Source of the DNA: Chara braunii
Taxonomy: Eukaryota > Streptophyta > Charophyceae > Charales > Characeae
Reading direction: 5' to 3'
Assembly (NCBI GenBank): GCA_003427395.1
Contig: BFEA01000374.1
Span: forward strand, 1,019,614 to 1,068,484
DNA length: 48,871 bases
The translations under genes and the position numbers were made by a program. The notes beneath the pieces are model-generated. The model did no database searches. It was not told the DNA's origin and was given only the letters and a program-made list of their open reading frames with translations. Positions 9,991-21,909 of the stretch are shown in pieces; the first letter of the stretch is position 1; every line of letters starts with the position of its first letter.

Positions 9991-11196
9991 AAAATGTTGT
10001 GTAGGATTGAAATGCAAACCACTTTTGGCTGAGGGTCACATTATAATTCCTCACAGAATCGGAGATAAAAAAGAAAATAACAGAATCACACAAAGGCACC
10101 CCCCTTTAGACCCCTTTAGCCCCTTTAAAACCAATTTGTACCCCCCTCCCCCCCCCTTGACAGCCAACTCACGAAAAACGAAATGAGCCCGGATTTTTAG
10201 TTCTTTTTCTGGTCTCCTGAAACCGACGAAAATTTACAGAGAGGTGCTTTAGGTAGTCTAGCTCCCCAGCCCCCCCCCACACACACCAGTCCCACCCTTC
10301 CCGAAAGTGTTGCGCCATGGCCCGGTGGCACGCGGCTGTTCAATTTTCTCCCGCACGCCGTCACATGCCACGCTTGAACGCGATTCAACGCGCGCACGGG
10401 GGGATTGAACCCGACCATGTGAATGTGAAAGTGTGTTCGTTGCGTTCAATCAGCAACAAAGGTATCTTTCTTTTTATGCGGGACGATGCACTCAATTCAT
10501 TTCGTCTCAAGTCGCCCTTCTGCTGAAAGCAGCTGACAAAGGACAAAGCGCCCTCATAACGGACAAATAGCCCCGTTATTTTTTGCCATGTCGCCCATTT
10601 GCCTCATTGAAGTTCCTGTTCCGTAAACGAGGCTAGTGTCCTTGAATGTACTCGATGTAGTTTTTGGGTAGGATACCGTCGTGTTGAGAGTGTCGGGAAA
10701 GTGGTATCGAAACGAAACAAAGGCCCTCGCCCCACTACTCTCCACATGCATAAAAGACAAAAAATATGGCATTGTATCTTTCCATTTTCTTGTGGAGGAT
10801 TAGTCTCATTTTAATCATTTGGAGAGAGTACAGGAGCGAGTCCAAAGGACAGACGCGTGTGTCAAAGGCAAACGACTCCAAGTACCTGCGTTGTCAGAAA
10901 CAAGAAACAGACCGAGCTACCTATACCCGTCCTTGCGATGACTGTATCGGACCTGAATAAGGCTTTTATGCATGAGGCAGAGGATTTGTGATGTAGCTGT
11001 TGCCCCTCTCTCTTCATAATGGATGTTTCGGGTCCGAGGCAGTCATGATGAGGGTCTGTTTCGCTATCATAAGTAAAACTACCAAAAACAGAATAGAGAC
11101 TTGTTAGAACTCTCTGTGGATTCCGTGCGGGCCTTCAGCTAAACACAAAGCCCACTCATCATGCTTATACCGGACCTGAGACTAGGTTCCATTCAT

Positions 11197-11250
<54 letters not shown>

Positions 11251-11542
11251 CATCACACACACACACATCATCACACATCATCACACATCATCACACACAC
11301 ACACACATCATCACACACAGTTTCGGGGGACCATTGTAGTGCGCGGCCCCAATTTTTTTTCTTCTTGTGTTTGCTTTTATTTTTTCGAGGGCGGGTTTTT
11401 CCACCACACCCGGACTCTCCCCCAAAAAAAATGGCGACCCTGATTTTTTGGGGTGCACCGCCTCACATGCGCACACATGCTTGCACATGCGCTATGAGCC
11501 GGATGTGCGCACCTGGCGTGCAGGAGATGCACCACAAGTATG
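9991..11542. other. Unrecognised DNA with an (AC)n/CATCACAC microsatellite
   Basis: No domain recognised on either strand. The 10100-10300 part has runs of C and is locally GC-rich. An (AC)n tract occupies 11198-11249 and degrades into catcacaca repeats up to about 11320. The open frames here mostly translate simple sequence. Confidence 0.5.
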
Positions 11543-12962
11543 ATCATTAGCAATGCACAGCAATTTCAACGCATGGAACACGTGGTAAGTGTGCAGATGG
11601 GCCGGGATATGGATCATGTATGACGCATGGAACACGTGGTAAGTGTGCAGATGGGCCGCAATGTGCATCTGGATCTCCCTTGACATCTAGGACTTTCCAT
11701 GGTCCTCGATATGCTGGTAGCAACTTCTGAGAAATCCCTTCTTAGGGTAAGAATTCTTTCGACTTGACACAGACAAGATCTCCCACAGCGAATTGTGACG
11801 GCAGACGATGCTAATTAGCTTGTTCTACTGTCTGATGCTGCTCCTTTCTAATATTCTCTACAACTTCGCGTGATCTTTCTCATATTGCAGCATGAACTTC
11901 CTAGTTCCTGGAGGTAATCTTTGAATCTGACCAAGATTCAAATAGTCAATCGGTGTCCTAGGACGCCACCCTTATGTAGCTCATTTGGTGTTCGTGAGGT
12001 GGCGAGGTGTACGGAGTTGTTGTATGCGCTAGGTACCTTTGGTAGGTCCCAGTCTATCTGGTCTGGTCTAAAGTACACGCGTAGCATTTGCTGTAACAAT
12101 TTTTTCATCTGCTCTGTCTGTCTATTAGTTTCCTGTTGTCAACTTAGATGACATTGTTAACTTCGATCCATAGACTTTCGTCAACCGCTGCCAGTGTTTG
12201 CCGGTGAACCTGGTGTCCCTATCACTATCTATTTTTAGGGGTTGGCCATACTCGTTCACCCAATGGTTGAATGAATCCTTGATTACTAAGTCCGTCTTGG
12301 TGACGTCCGACAGAAGAGTGAAAACAATAAATTTACCGAATCTATCTACAACTACCATCACTTGACAATTCCCATTCTGACTCTTGACCTTCTTGTCCAT
12401 GAAGTCGATGGTCTTCGGGGCCTGGCAGTGTAGGCAACTTTTTCAGCAGTCCTAACAAGGGCTGTGTGGAACTCTTGTTCTGCTGACAAACCTTGCAGCC
12501 TCGGATATAGACAATGCGGTCATGTTTCATTTCTACTCTGGTGCTTGAAAGAAGTATATTGGCGTAGGTGTTCCTCCCAATGAAATGACCTCCGTAGTTG
12601 TGGCACTTTCCTAGGATCAGACTGCAGATTTCCTCGTTGTTCGGCATACACAACCGGTCATCCACCTCTCTCTTTTCGAATAACAAGTTGTCGACAATTC
12701 TATACTCAAAAGGACTTCATGAGAGCTTCCTTCACCTTAGCAATAATCTCATGAAGGTGAGGATCTTCTGGGTAAGCAGGTTTAATTTTTCACTGCAATT
12801 CACTTTGTGCATCGAGGTAAGTTACTAGATATCAAAAGAAATTAGTTCTGCTGAGAGTGTCGGCGACGACATTGTACTTCCCTCTGGCTGGTTTTAGTTC
12901 AAAGTCGAGTTTGTTTTTCTTATGGCCCATTTAGGTAACTTAGTCGACATATGGGCCTGTGC
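11543..12962 (-). pseudogene. pol: Gypsy pol fragment E7: RNase H end and integrase
   Basis: Read on the minus strand from 12962: an RNase H tail (FDHETLQWLKAQAH, then GKYNVVADTLSR). Next comes the integrase zinc-binding region (LILGKCHNYGGHF, CKVCQQNK) near 12600-12480. The core follows, with VVVDRFGKF and the second catalytic Asp in DSDRDTRFTG near 12220. A C-terminal region carries TEQMKKLLQQML, AYNNSVHLAT and LLPAYRGPWKVL. The first catalytic Asp region is damaged by a frameshift near 12400, and stops occur throughout. The closest relatives in the window are E3, E4 and E8. The left end has an in-frame 54 bp duplication of the AHLHTYHVFHA motif. No chromodomain or LTR is left. Confidence 0.85.
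11569..11658. repeat. Duplicated 36 bp in E7 integrase, 54 bp period
   Basis: The segment acgcatggaacacgtggtaa... at 11569-11604 recurs exactly at 11623-11658. The 54-base offset keeps frame, so the minus-strand product carries AHLHTYHVFHA twice in a region that normally has it once. Confidence 0.9.
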
Positions 12963-13264
12963 CTTCAGCCACTGAAGTGTCTCATGGTCAAAGTACACCT
13001 CGAACCAAGACTGGGCCAACATCCGGCCGGTTCAGCTCGCCTCGTGCAACCGCTGGCCGGTTCAGCTCGCCTCGTGCAACCGCAGAGGGAGTGAACCGAA
13101 AAACCGGTTTGGAAAAAAACATTCCCTTTTTTTTCCTGCGGATTTCAACTGTGCTCTTCAAGATCCGTCAAAATCCGCAATAAATTTTTGAAGATGCTAT
13201 TTTTCTCAGGAGGTCTCTCGGGGGAGGGGGGAGGGGGGAGGGGGGTATTATTGGGGTGGGTCCA
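12963..13264. repeat. Junction DNA with a 30 bp tandem repeat and G-run cluster
   Basis: This stretch separates fragments E7 and E3. The unit ggccggttcagctcgcctcg... (30 bp) is repeated at 13025-13054 and 13055-13083. It is followed by aaaccggtttgg and long A and T runs. At 13220-13245 the plus strand reads G5-A-G6-A-G6-A-G6, a textbook G-quadruplex sequence. No gene recognised. Confidence 0.8.
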
Positions 13265-16200
13265 GGGAGATAGGACAACCGCACAATGCGGATCGGGGAA
13301 TACGTAGAGGGAGTCTAGGCGTATTTTCGCTTAGAACATGGATGGATGGTAGAGAAAGTCCTTCACTCCCAGACTCTCCTCGTAGAAGAGAACCTCCCTT
13401 TCGATATAGTCTTTGGCCTAGATTGGGGAGAGGCAGCTAGGGTCACATTGCACCTCAAAGAGCAGGAGTGCAGGCTCCCTAGTCCATCAAGTGGGGTTAC
13501 GAAAGCCCGCCTATTCCATGCGTCAGGAGTCGACAACCCTCTGGCGCATTCCTGCCTCAATGCTCCTGCGTTTGCCAGACTTGTCAAGGAGAAGCTTGAG
13601 GAACAGGTGTTCGTAGCTTATGTCAAGCCAGTTTCTGACCTACCAAAGGAGGAAAAAGAGATCCATCCCACTATGGCTAGTTTGTCGAACGAGTATAAGG
13701 ATTTACCGGAGGCATCCTCAAGGGTGGTTCCAAGACCCATTCAGCATCGTATAAAGATGAAACCCGACAGTAGAACGCTTGAGGGAGCAGTCTATAGGAT
13801 ATCTCCCAAGGAATTGGAGGAGTTGCGCAAGCAGTTATACGAGCTCCTCGAAAAGGGATGGATTAGATTGAGCTCGTCTCCTTTTGGCGCACTTGTCCTA
13901 TGTGTCCCCAAGAAACAGGGAGAGTTAAGAATGTGCGTAGACTACAGGAGTCTGAACTCCATAACAGTTAAGAATGCAGAACCGTTGCCCCACATAGATT
14001 ACTTGTTGGATCGGGTGCAAGAATGTAAGTACTTCACAACGATAGATCTGAAGTCAGGATACCATTAGATAGAGGTACATCCTGATGATCAGTACAAGAC
14101 GATGTTTCAGACTAGATACGTGAATTATGAGTTCATAGTGATGCCCTTTGGGCTAACCAAAGCACCAGCAACATAGCAGTAAGGCCCTCCAAGAATGTGA
14201 GGGCCATCTGAGGCAGTTTTGGAGAAGTTGAGGCGCGAAGAAGTGCGAGTGGGCCAAGACAAAAGTCCTTTACTTGGGCCTCGTATTAGATGGAGACTAC
14301 ATTAGACCAGAGGACGGTAAGATCGTAGCGATCAGAGACTGGCCAACTCGCACTCTAACTGAGTTGCGGTCGTTCTTACGATTGGCCAACTACTACAGAA
14401 AGTTCGTAAGAAATTTCTCCGCTATCACTGCTCCCCTTCGCAGACTCCTAAATAAGGAAGCAATTTGGAAGTGGGATCAAGATTGCACCTCGACCTTAAA
14501 GAAGCTGAAGAAGGTCTTGGTAGAGTACCCCGTCCTCAAGGTAGTTGATCCTTCATTGCCTTTTGTCGTCACTACAAACGCAAGTCAGTATGGCATAGGT
14601 GATGTATTGAAGCAAGATGACGGCCACGACTATAGACCCATATGAGAGCTAAACTAGAGAGCGGGAGAAGCACCGAGTTAATGTCAGCTCAGATCACGAG
14701 ACTTTGAGATGGTTGAAGACGCAAGCCAAGATGACGCCCTCAGAAAAAGTAGCAGCCTCGACATACGAGAGAGAACTCTACGCTCTTAGGCAAACCACTG
14801 GAGGCATTACGTGTGTGGGAGGCATTTCAAAGTCTGCTCAGATCACGAGACTTTGAGATGGTTGAAGACGCAAGCCAAGATGACGCCCAAATTGACTTAG
14901 GTGGGCAACCGAAGTAGACCAATTTGACTTTGAGCTAAAGCCCGTTAAAGGTAAGTACAATGTGATAGCCGATGCTCTCTGTAGAAGGGCAGATTAGCTC
15001 GACTCGATCGTACACTATCTAGACATAGGGGCGGATCTGCAGCAAAGGATAAAGGATGCGTATGCTTAGGATCCGATCTATAGTGATTTACGAAAGCGAG
15101 TAAAGGAGACCCCTGATAGTGAGCCACACTACTGAACCATGAAGGGGCTGCTTTTCGAAAAGACCAACGTCATTGATAGGTTATGTGTCCCCAATAATGA
15201 AGAAATTCGTAGCCTAATTCTAGGGGAATGCCATGATACGGAAGGGAACTTCGGTTGGCAAAAGACTTCAGCCAACCTTATGATATCGTATACATGGGCT
15301 GGCATGAAGGATGACTGCATAGAGTATGTTCGCAGCTGCAAAGTCTTCCAGCGCAACAAAACAACGACACGAGCATTGTCAGGAGTAGGCATGGCAAAAG
15401 CCAAGTCATGGTCATAGTGGACCGATTTAGCAAGTATGTCGATTTTGTGTCGTTGCCTGCAGAGGCAAGAACCAACTTGTCATAACAAAGTTCTTTGATT
15501 TCTCGGTAGGCGAGCATGCCGTACCGCTGTCGATAGTTAGTGATAGAGGTTTACCTGCCAAAACTGGCAGGATCTTATGAAGGTTGTTAATGTTGTCAGG
15601 TCGTCATCCAGAAACGAACGACCAAACAAAGCAAATGAATAAGATCTTGCAGCAATTGCTCAGAATGTGTATTAGACCAGATCAAATAAGCTAGGATGAG
15701 ATGCTTTAAGGTAGCTAGCGCCTATAACAACAGTGTACATCTAGCTCTCTGTCGAACTCCTAACGAGCAGGACAAGTCCTTTAAACCGCGTAGGCCGTTT
15801 GAGGGGCTCAACCGGGACCAAATTCAGAGGTTACGTCTTGGTACTAAAGAATTTGTTTTGCGACATAAAGAGGAAGTTGCTAGGGTGGTCTGAAACCTTA
15901 GAAAGGCCCAACTTCGCATGATTGAGCAAGCAAATAAGCATTGTGGACCTCGAGGTAGGGGACTTAGTCTGGGTCACGTCAAAGGAATTTGCCCCAAACG
16001 AAAACATCCCCTGAAGTTGTTGCGCGCATACAGAGGACCGTGGCCTGTCCTAGAGGTTGAAGGTGGAGAGGACAGACCAATCCTATGCAATAGAGATACC
16101 ACCGCACCTCCATATTTTCCCAGTCTTCCATGCGTCAAAGTTGTTGCCGTGCACCACCAGTGATCAATTTCCTTCACGAAGATCTATGAGACTATGATTC

Positions 16201-16424
16201 CACTAGACATGGATGGCGCATTCAGCATAGAATGCATATTAGAAGAATTTTTTTTTCGGAGTGGAGGTCGAGGTTGTCACTAGAAGCTATACAAAGTTAG
16301 GTTTGCTTACCAACAACCTCGGGACGATAGATGGTTCACACGAGTAGAACTTCTAGAGGCCGCTCCCGACATAGTTCATGCCTATGAGAGGGCAAGAAAG
16401 GGTAAAGGTCCTGCCTTGGATTAA
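13265..16424 (+). pseudogene. pol: Gypsy pol relic E3: protease end to chromodomain
   Basis: Starts just after the protease active site (similar to E4 from 18590). The first frame (13346-14068) has DIVFGLDWGEAA, then RT with GWIRLSSSPFGA and RMCVDYRSLNSIT, and stops at IDLKSGYH where a Gln codon has become TAG. About 100 bp carrying the catalytic YxDD box is deleted near 14175, with a second small loss near 14230. RT thumb and RNase H follow (14274-14645; ASQYGIG), then a scrambled RNase H with a 53 bp repeat. The integrase zinc finger (15139-15400) is followed by a ~90 bp deletion removing the first catalytic Asp, then core fragments, LLRAYRGPWPVLEV and a chromodomain-like tail (YKVRFAYQQPRDDRWFTR). 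It ends ERARKGKGPALD. Thoroughly dead. Confidence 0.88.
14687..14888. repeat. 53 bp perfect direct repeat in E3 RNase H
   Basis: The sequence gctcagatcacgagactttg... is identical at 14687-14739 and 14836-14888, an offset of 149. It encodes the HETLRWLKTQAK part of RNase H. The first copy is out of order, placed before the ERELYAL segment it should follow, so this is a rearrangement and not just slippage. Confidence 0.9.
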
Positions 16425-16440
16425 AGAGTTGCTCGAATTT

Positions 16441-17343
16441 AGGACGGCGGGAGTGAAACGGTTTCACGCAAGTCACGTGACGGGGCAGATCCCAGGGCTT
16501 GATCCCTAGACCTACCCATACCCCCCGTACATCTACCTGTTGACCCTGTGTGCCTCTACATGTCCCTAAAGTCGTAGGGCGTTGTTCTGCATGTTACTTG
16601 GGTTGTGGGGATTCCAACCGTAGACTATAAGATTAGTAGTCTTATGGTCAGTCTAGAAGGTTAGTCCTACGCACGACAAAGGGTCAAGCTACGTTAGCCT
16701 ATGAGTTTCTAGAAGTCACTAATCGACTCTTCGAGACTGTAGGAGTCAGTCGTTCAGTCTACCTTGTCCAGTCAGTAAGTACCAAGCGGGATTGTGCACA
16801 CTTCGAGCTGGGTCCGAAGGCAGGCCAAAGCACCAACAAAACAATATAAATAAAGAGGCAACGCTCAACCATTCATTCATTCGCTTGCGAGCCATGCGGA
16901 AGCGCAACTTGTGCGACTTGTGCATTCGAAGGTCTGCAGATGCCCGAAGACGAAAAGGGCAGAGGAAGTACCGAGAGGAGGAAGACGACGGCGGCCATAG
17001 CCGCCAAGTGCTGACGACAATAGTTAGCGTCCAGTGTGTGTGTGTGTGCGTGGACATTCAGGGGAGATCCTAGTGCGTACGTGTATAAGTGAGAGTGTGT
17101 TTGATGTTGGTTACAATGTCCGGGTGGGAATACAGACGACGTTCAACGGGTATAGCCACTGGGTGTAACAAGTTATTTTAAGCCGAGTTCCTGGCCAGAG
17201 GCCATATCTCTGAGTTTTCTGTGTGGGAGCAGTGTGCCATCACAAGTTCGCCGCTGATTCTGTGTTGACAAAGTTTTGTTGCCACCAACACTTACATGTA
17301 TGCATGTTGTGAGTGAAATGACAAGTCTGATTGCATCACCAAC
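16441..17343 (+). repeat. PPT and LTR between E3 and E4
   Basis: The polypurine tract aggacggcgggag at 16441-16453 is followed by TGAAACGGTTTCAC at 16454. The same junction recurs at 21828 and 47547, which fixes the LTR start for this family. LTR-like sequence (cttgatccctagaccta, ccagtcagtaagtacca) continues to at least 16800. A TATAAATA box lies at 16845-16852, in a plausible place for an LTR promoter. The right border is unclear, with (TG)n near 17036-17050. The LTR sits between two same-strand relics and may have served both. Confidence 0.65.
16845..16852 (+). promoter_or_regulatory. Candidate TATA box in the E3/E4 LTR
   Basis: TATAAATA about 390 bases into the LTR, in otherwise GC-balanced sequence. 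Position and match suit a pol II LTR promoter. There is no direct evidence of transcription. Confidence 0.4.
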
Positions 17344-18340
17344 CTTAGCGATTTTTTTGTTGCACTGCGAGAACGCTTTGCGGACGTCACTAGAGGATTG
17401 AGGGCGTCCAATAAACTCTAAATGATCCATACACGGCCTTGGAGGAGTGCGCACACACTGAAAGCTGCTATGGATGAACTGATTGTTGTGCTTGGCCATG
17501 GAGTTACAGAAGCACAACTAAAACAACTTTTCTACCACGCACTACCCGAGCAACTGCAAGGGCATTTCTTTGACAAGAAGCAACAATCTGGAATGACCTA
17601 CGATCTTCTGAGTAGAGAAGCGGTTGCTTTTGCCGCCTAGTCCATACCAGTTACCACTTTTTGGCATAAGGACCTAGCGAAGGGGAAAAAGTGGAAGGGT
17701 CGCACCATCTCTGGCCAAGTTAAGGCCAAAGATAGTGACATACTGACAATGGAGGAAGGTGGTGTAAAGGAAGTTCCCTACACTGATATTGAATGGGGAC
17801 TTGAGGAGGACAGCAGTGCAGAGAGAGGGAGGTCTTACACTCCTGTTGCAGCCGGAGGGAGGCCCAAAGGTGGAGGACGAGGCTGAGGCAGAGGTCGCCA
17901 AGCCTCATGTGGTCGAGGGCAAGGCCGCCAGGGGGTTGGCGACAACAAAGACCGCTAAGAGGGAGGTAGGGGTCAAGGTCCCCTGTCTAACCGCCCTAGC
18001 TCTAGTTGATCACCTCCCAGAAGGGGTGGATGGCACTCAGGACGGCTAGAAGGCAGGCCCTGGGAAACTGTAGGCTTGGATCAAAACGTCTGGGAGGATC
18101 GGATGGACAAATATCCATGCGTGTTATGTGGAGATCCCAACCATATCATCAAATTTTGCCCGAAATACGGGAAGCCTAATCGCGCTGCATTTGGGGCAGC
18201 AAAAGGCAACCGCCGGTAGAGGGAGCAACTACCCCTACCCCAGCAGCATGTGGAGATGAGTGCGCTTGCGAAACAGAAACTCTCATTCCACGTGTCTCCA
18301 TGGAAGAGGTTGCTGGCTAGCGCCTAGCTAGCTGCCCAAA
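17344..18340 (+). pseudogene. gag: Gag of E4, 5'-truncated
   Basis: Begins within the capsid region and reads through HTLKAAMDELIVVLGHG, LKQLFYHALPEQLQGHFF and LSREAVAFAA to a stop at 17640. It then continues with LAKGKKWKGRTISG, closely matching the minus-strand gag E6 (DLARGKKWKGKTIAG). A Gly/Arg-rich part follows. An intact CCHC zinc knuckle at 18118-18159 reads CVLCGDPNHIIKFC. Frame breaks occur near 17800 and stops near 17886. The N-terminal coiled-coil part seen in E5 is absent, so the 5' end is missing. It feeds directly into the E4 pol. Confidence 0.8.
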
Positions 18341-18399
18341 GACTACTTCTTTTAGAGTCTTTCTAGGCACTTCCGTCACAGGCTTGGCCGAAGAGTTAA

Positions 18400-21300
18400 A
18401 AGAGAGATGGTTGGCTTGGGCCAAGATGAAGAATGAGAAGGGGCACCTGTTGTTAGTCGATGTAGGGGGCCCTTATGGATAGTGCGGACACTAGGAGTTA
18501 TATCAGTCGGAAGGCACTGAAGAAGTTGAGGCTAGGCCTCAAGGTCCAAAAGCTGGAAGAACCTGTAGTCAGTATCCTCGCAGATAACTGCACAATGCGA
18601 ATCGAGGAGTACGTCAAGGGAGTCCAAGCGTATTTTCGCCTAGAAGGAGAGGGAAAGGTAGAGAAGGTTCTCCATTCCCTGACTCTACTTGTAGAGGATA
18701 ATCACCCATTTGACATAGTACTTGGTACTGATTGGGGTGAGGCAGCTGGAGCCACTTTGCACCTTTGAGAGCATGAATGCAAGCTCCCTAGTCCCTGAGG
18801 TGGGATTAAGAAAGCTTGCCTGTTCCATGTATCAAGAGTTGAGGACTCCTTAGCACATTACTGTCTTAGTGCTCCTGCCTTCGCTTGACTTGTAAGGAAG
18901 GAGCAACTCAAAGAACAGGTCTTTGTAGCCTACGTGAAGCTAGCATCGGATCAGCCAGGAGGAAGATAAGATTCATCCTACTATTGCTAGTTTGCTCAAG
19001 GAGTATGTAGACATAGAGCTGAAGCACCCTTACGGGTAGTACCAAGGGCTATTCAGCACCGCATAGAGATAGACTCTGGCAGTAAGATGGCTAAGGGAGC
19101 AGTCTACAAAATGTTTCCAAAAGAGTTAGAGGAGCTACGCAAATAGTTAGATGAGTTCCTAAAGAAAGGATGGATTAGACCCAGTTCATCTCCTTTTGGT
19201 GCACCTGTTTTCTTTGTCCCCAAGAAAGAGGGAGGGTTGAGAATGTGTATCGAGTACAGGAGTCTGAATGCAATAACCGTCAAGAATGCAGAACCATTGC
19301 CCCGTATAAACAATCTGTTAGATCGGGTGCAAGTGTAAGTACTTTACGAAGAAGTTAGGGTATCATCAGATAGAGGTCCACACTGACGACCAGCATAAGA
19401 CGCCATTCCAGACTGGATATGGGGATTATGAGTTTATAGTGATGCCTTTTGGACTAACTAATGCACCAGCCACCTTTCAGTGTTGTATGAACGACTTGTT
19501 TAGACCGTGGCTAGATAAATCTGTTGTCGTATATTTACACGATAACTTAGTTTTTTTAGTAAGTCCCTCCAAGAACATGAGGGCCATTTGAGGCAGATCT
19601 TGGAGAAATTGAGGGAAGCCAACTTCAAGATTAATGCAAAAAAGTGTGAGTGGGCCAAGACAAAAGTCTTGTACTTGGGCCACGTGTTAGATGGGGATGG
19701 CATTAAGCTAGAGGACGACAAGATAGCAGCGATTAGAGACTGGCCAGTTCCTCGTACTGTGACTCAGCTGCGATTGTTTTTAGGATTGGCCAACTACTAC
19801 AGAAAGTTTGTGAGGAACTTCTCTACTATTGCTGCTCCCCTTCACAGACTCTTTAAGAAGGAAGTGATCTGGAAGTGGGACAAAGACTGTACCTCGGCCT
19901 TAAAGAAGTTAAAGAATACTTTGATAAAATGCCATGTCCTCAAGGTAGTTGATCCCTCATTACCCTTCGTCGTCACGACATGCGCAAGCCAATATGGCAT
20001 AGGTGTTGTGTTACAGCAGAATGACGACGATGGCTATAAACCCGTAGAGTTCATGTCAGCCAGGCTGCCTTCAGAAAAAGTAGCAGCCTGAAAGAGAACT
20101 CTACGCTCTCAAGCAGACCTTAGATCATTGAAGACATCACTTGCTTGGGAGGCACTGTAAAGTCCACTCATATCATGAAACTTTGAGATGGTTGAAGATG
20201 CAAGCCAAGTTGACTAGGTGGGTAGTAGAGATAGACCAGTTTGACTTTGAACTCGAGCCCGTGAAGGGTAAGTATAATGTAGTAGCCGATGCCCTAAGTA
20301 GAAGAGCTCATTACTTTGGGGCAATAATGCATTATTTGGACATCGGGGTAGATCTAAAACACAAAATAAAAGATGCAAACTCTCAGGACCTGATCTATAG
20401 TGATCTCCTAAGAGGAGTCTAGGAAACCCTTAATAGTGAACCAAATTATAAAACCGATGTCGTTGATAGATGTTTCTCCCCAATAATGATGAGATCCGTA
20501 GTTTGCTCTTAGGGGAATGCCATGATATAGGACACTTCGGTTGGCAGAAGACATTAGCCAACCTATCAATGTCGTATGCATGTCCTGGCATGAAAGCCGA
20601 TTGTGTAAAGTATGTTCGCGGTTGCTAAGTCTGCCAACACAACAAGACAACGACAAGAGCACTTCTAGGTCTTCTTAGACCCTTGCGCATCCCAGCAGGA
20701 CCCGAACAGTCTGTTTCCATTGACGTAATGGATACAGGGGTCAGGAGTAGGCATGGAAAAAGAAAGTCGTTGTTGTAATAGATCGATTAAGTACGTTGCT
20801 TTCGTACCTTTGCCCGCAGAGGTCAAAACTGAATTAGTCATAGATTTTTGGTTAAGTGAGCATGGCATACCGCTGTCAACAACTAGTGATAGAGACACGT
20901 GGTTTACCAGCCAGAACTGGCAAGATATCATGAAAGTTTACGGTTTTAAGCTTTTGATGTTGTGCAGTCGTCAGAGACAAACGACCGGACATAACAGATG
21001 AATAAGATCTTGCAGCAATTACTCAGAATGTATATTAGACCCGATCAAGTGAATTGGGACGAGAAGCTTCCCAAAGTAGCTAGTGCCTACAACAACAGCG
21101 TACACATAGCTACATGCAAAACTCCTAACGAGCTGCGTAAGTCCTTTAAACCACGTAGGATGTTCGAAGGACTGAACCGGGACCAGATTAAGAGGTTACC
21201 GCCCGGTACAAGAGAGTTTGCTCTGCAGCATGAGACGAAAGTTCAGAGGGTGATTGAAAACCTTAGAAAAGCCCAACATCGCATGATTAAACAAGCGAAT

Positions 21301-21789
21301 AAGCATCGCAGACCCTCGCAATTCAGGGTAGGCGACTTAGTCTGTGTCAAGTCAAAGGAATTCGCACAAGAAGAAAACATCTCATAGAAGCTCTTGCCCG
21401 CGTATAGAGGGTTGTGGCCTGTTTTGGAAGTCTAAGGTGGAGAGGATGGACCATCATATACGATAGAGATTCCACCTCACCTCCATACGTATCCAACCTT
21501 CGATGCATCAAAGTTGTTACCTTGTGTCACCAACCAACAATTTCCTTCGAGGAGATCGATGATTCTGCCAGTTATGGATGGCACCTATGACATAGACCGA
21601 ATACTAGAAGAAGATGTATTATGGACTAGAGTTGGAGGTCGTCCCCAAAAGCAGTACAAAGTCCGGTTTGCTTACCAGGAACCTGAGGACGACATATGGT
21701 TCACAAGGACCGAGCTTCTAGAAACCGCTCCCGACATAGTGCATGCTCACGAAAGAGCAAGAAAAAGTAAAGGTCCTGCCTTGAATTAG
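18400..21789 (+). pseudogene. pol: Pol of E4: protease, RT, RNase H, integrase, chromodomain
   Basis: The protease region reads LMDSADTRSYISRKALKKL, where the family has DSGATR; the catalytic triplet is changed to DSA. RT segments: [20 protein letters not shown], then a catalytic box at 19532-19543 reading YLHD instead of YxDD. RT thumb and RNase H lie at 19588-20422 with a frameshift near 20090. Integrase: a damaged zinc finger at 20450-20650, first Asp in SIDVMD near 20720, second in TSDRDTWFT near 20885, while the third-residue block (HPETN in E8) is scrambled near 20970. The C-terminus has LLPAYRGLWPVLEV and a chromodomain-like tail (QYKVRFAYQEPEDDIWFTR), ending at 21789. In-frame stops are numerous. 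Confidence 0.88.
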
Positions 21790-21814
21790 ATAGTTCTTGG
21801 AGGACCTCGAATTT

Positions 21815-21905
21815 AGGACGGCGGGAGTGAAAGGGTTTCACCCAGTTTGTGCGACAATTGCAGATACCAGGACTCGATCCCCAGACCTCCCCTAACACAT
21901 TGTAC
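21815..21905 (+). repeat. PPT and truncated 3' LTR of E4
   Basis: aggacggcgggag at 21815-21827 is followed by TGAAAGGGTTTCACCC at 21828, the family LTR start. LTR similarity (gactcgatccccagacct) fades by about 21905, where the opposite-strand gag E6 begins. Most of this LTR is therefore missing. Confidence 0.75.
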
Positions 21906-21909
21906 AATT

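Noticed and set aside
11161-11550. Histidine/threonine-rich frame
   Set aside because: Translated from the (AC)n and CATCACAC microsatellite.
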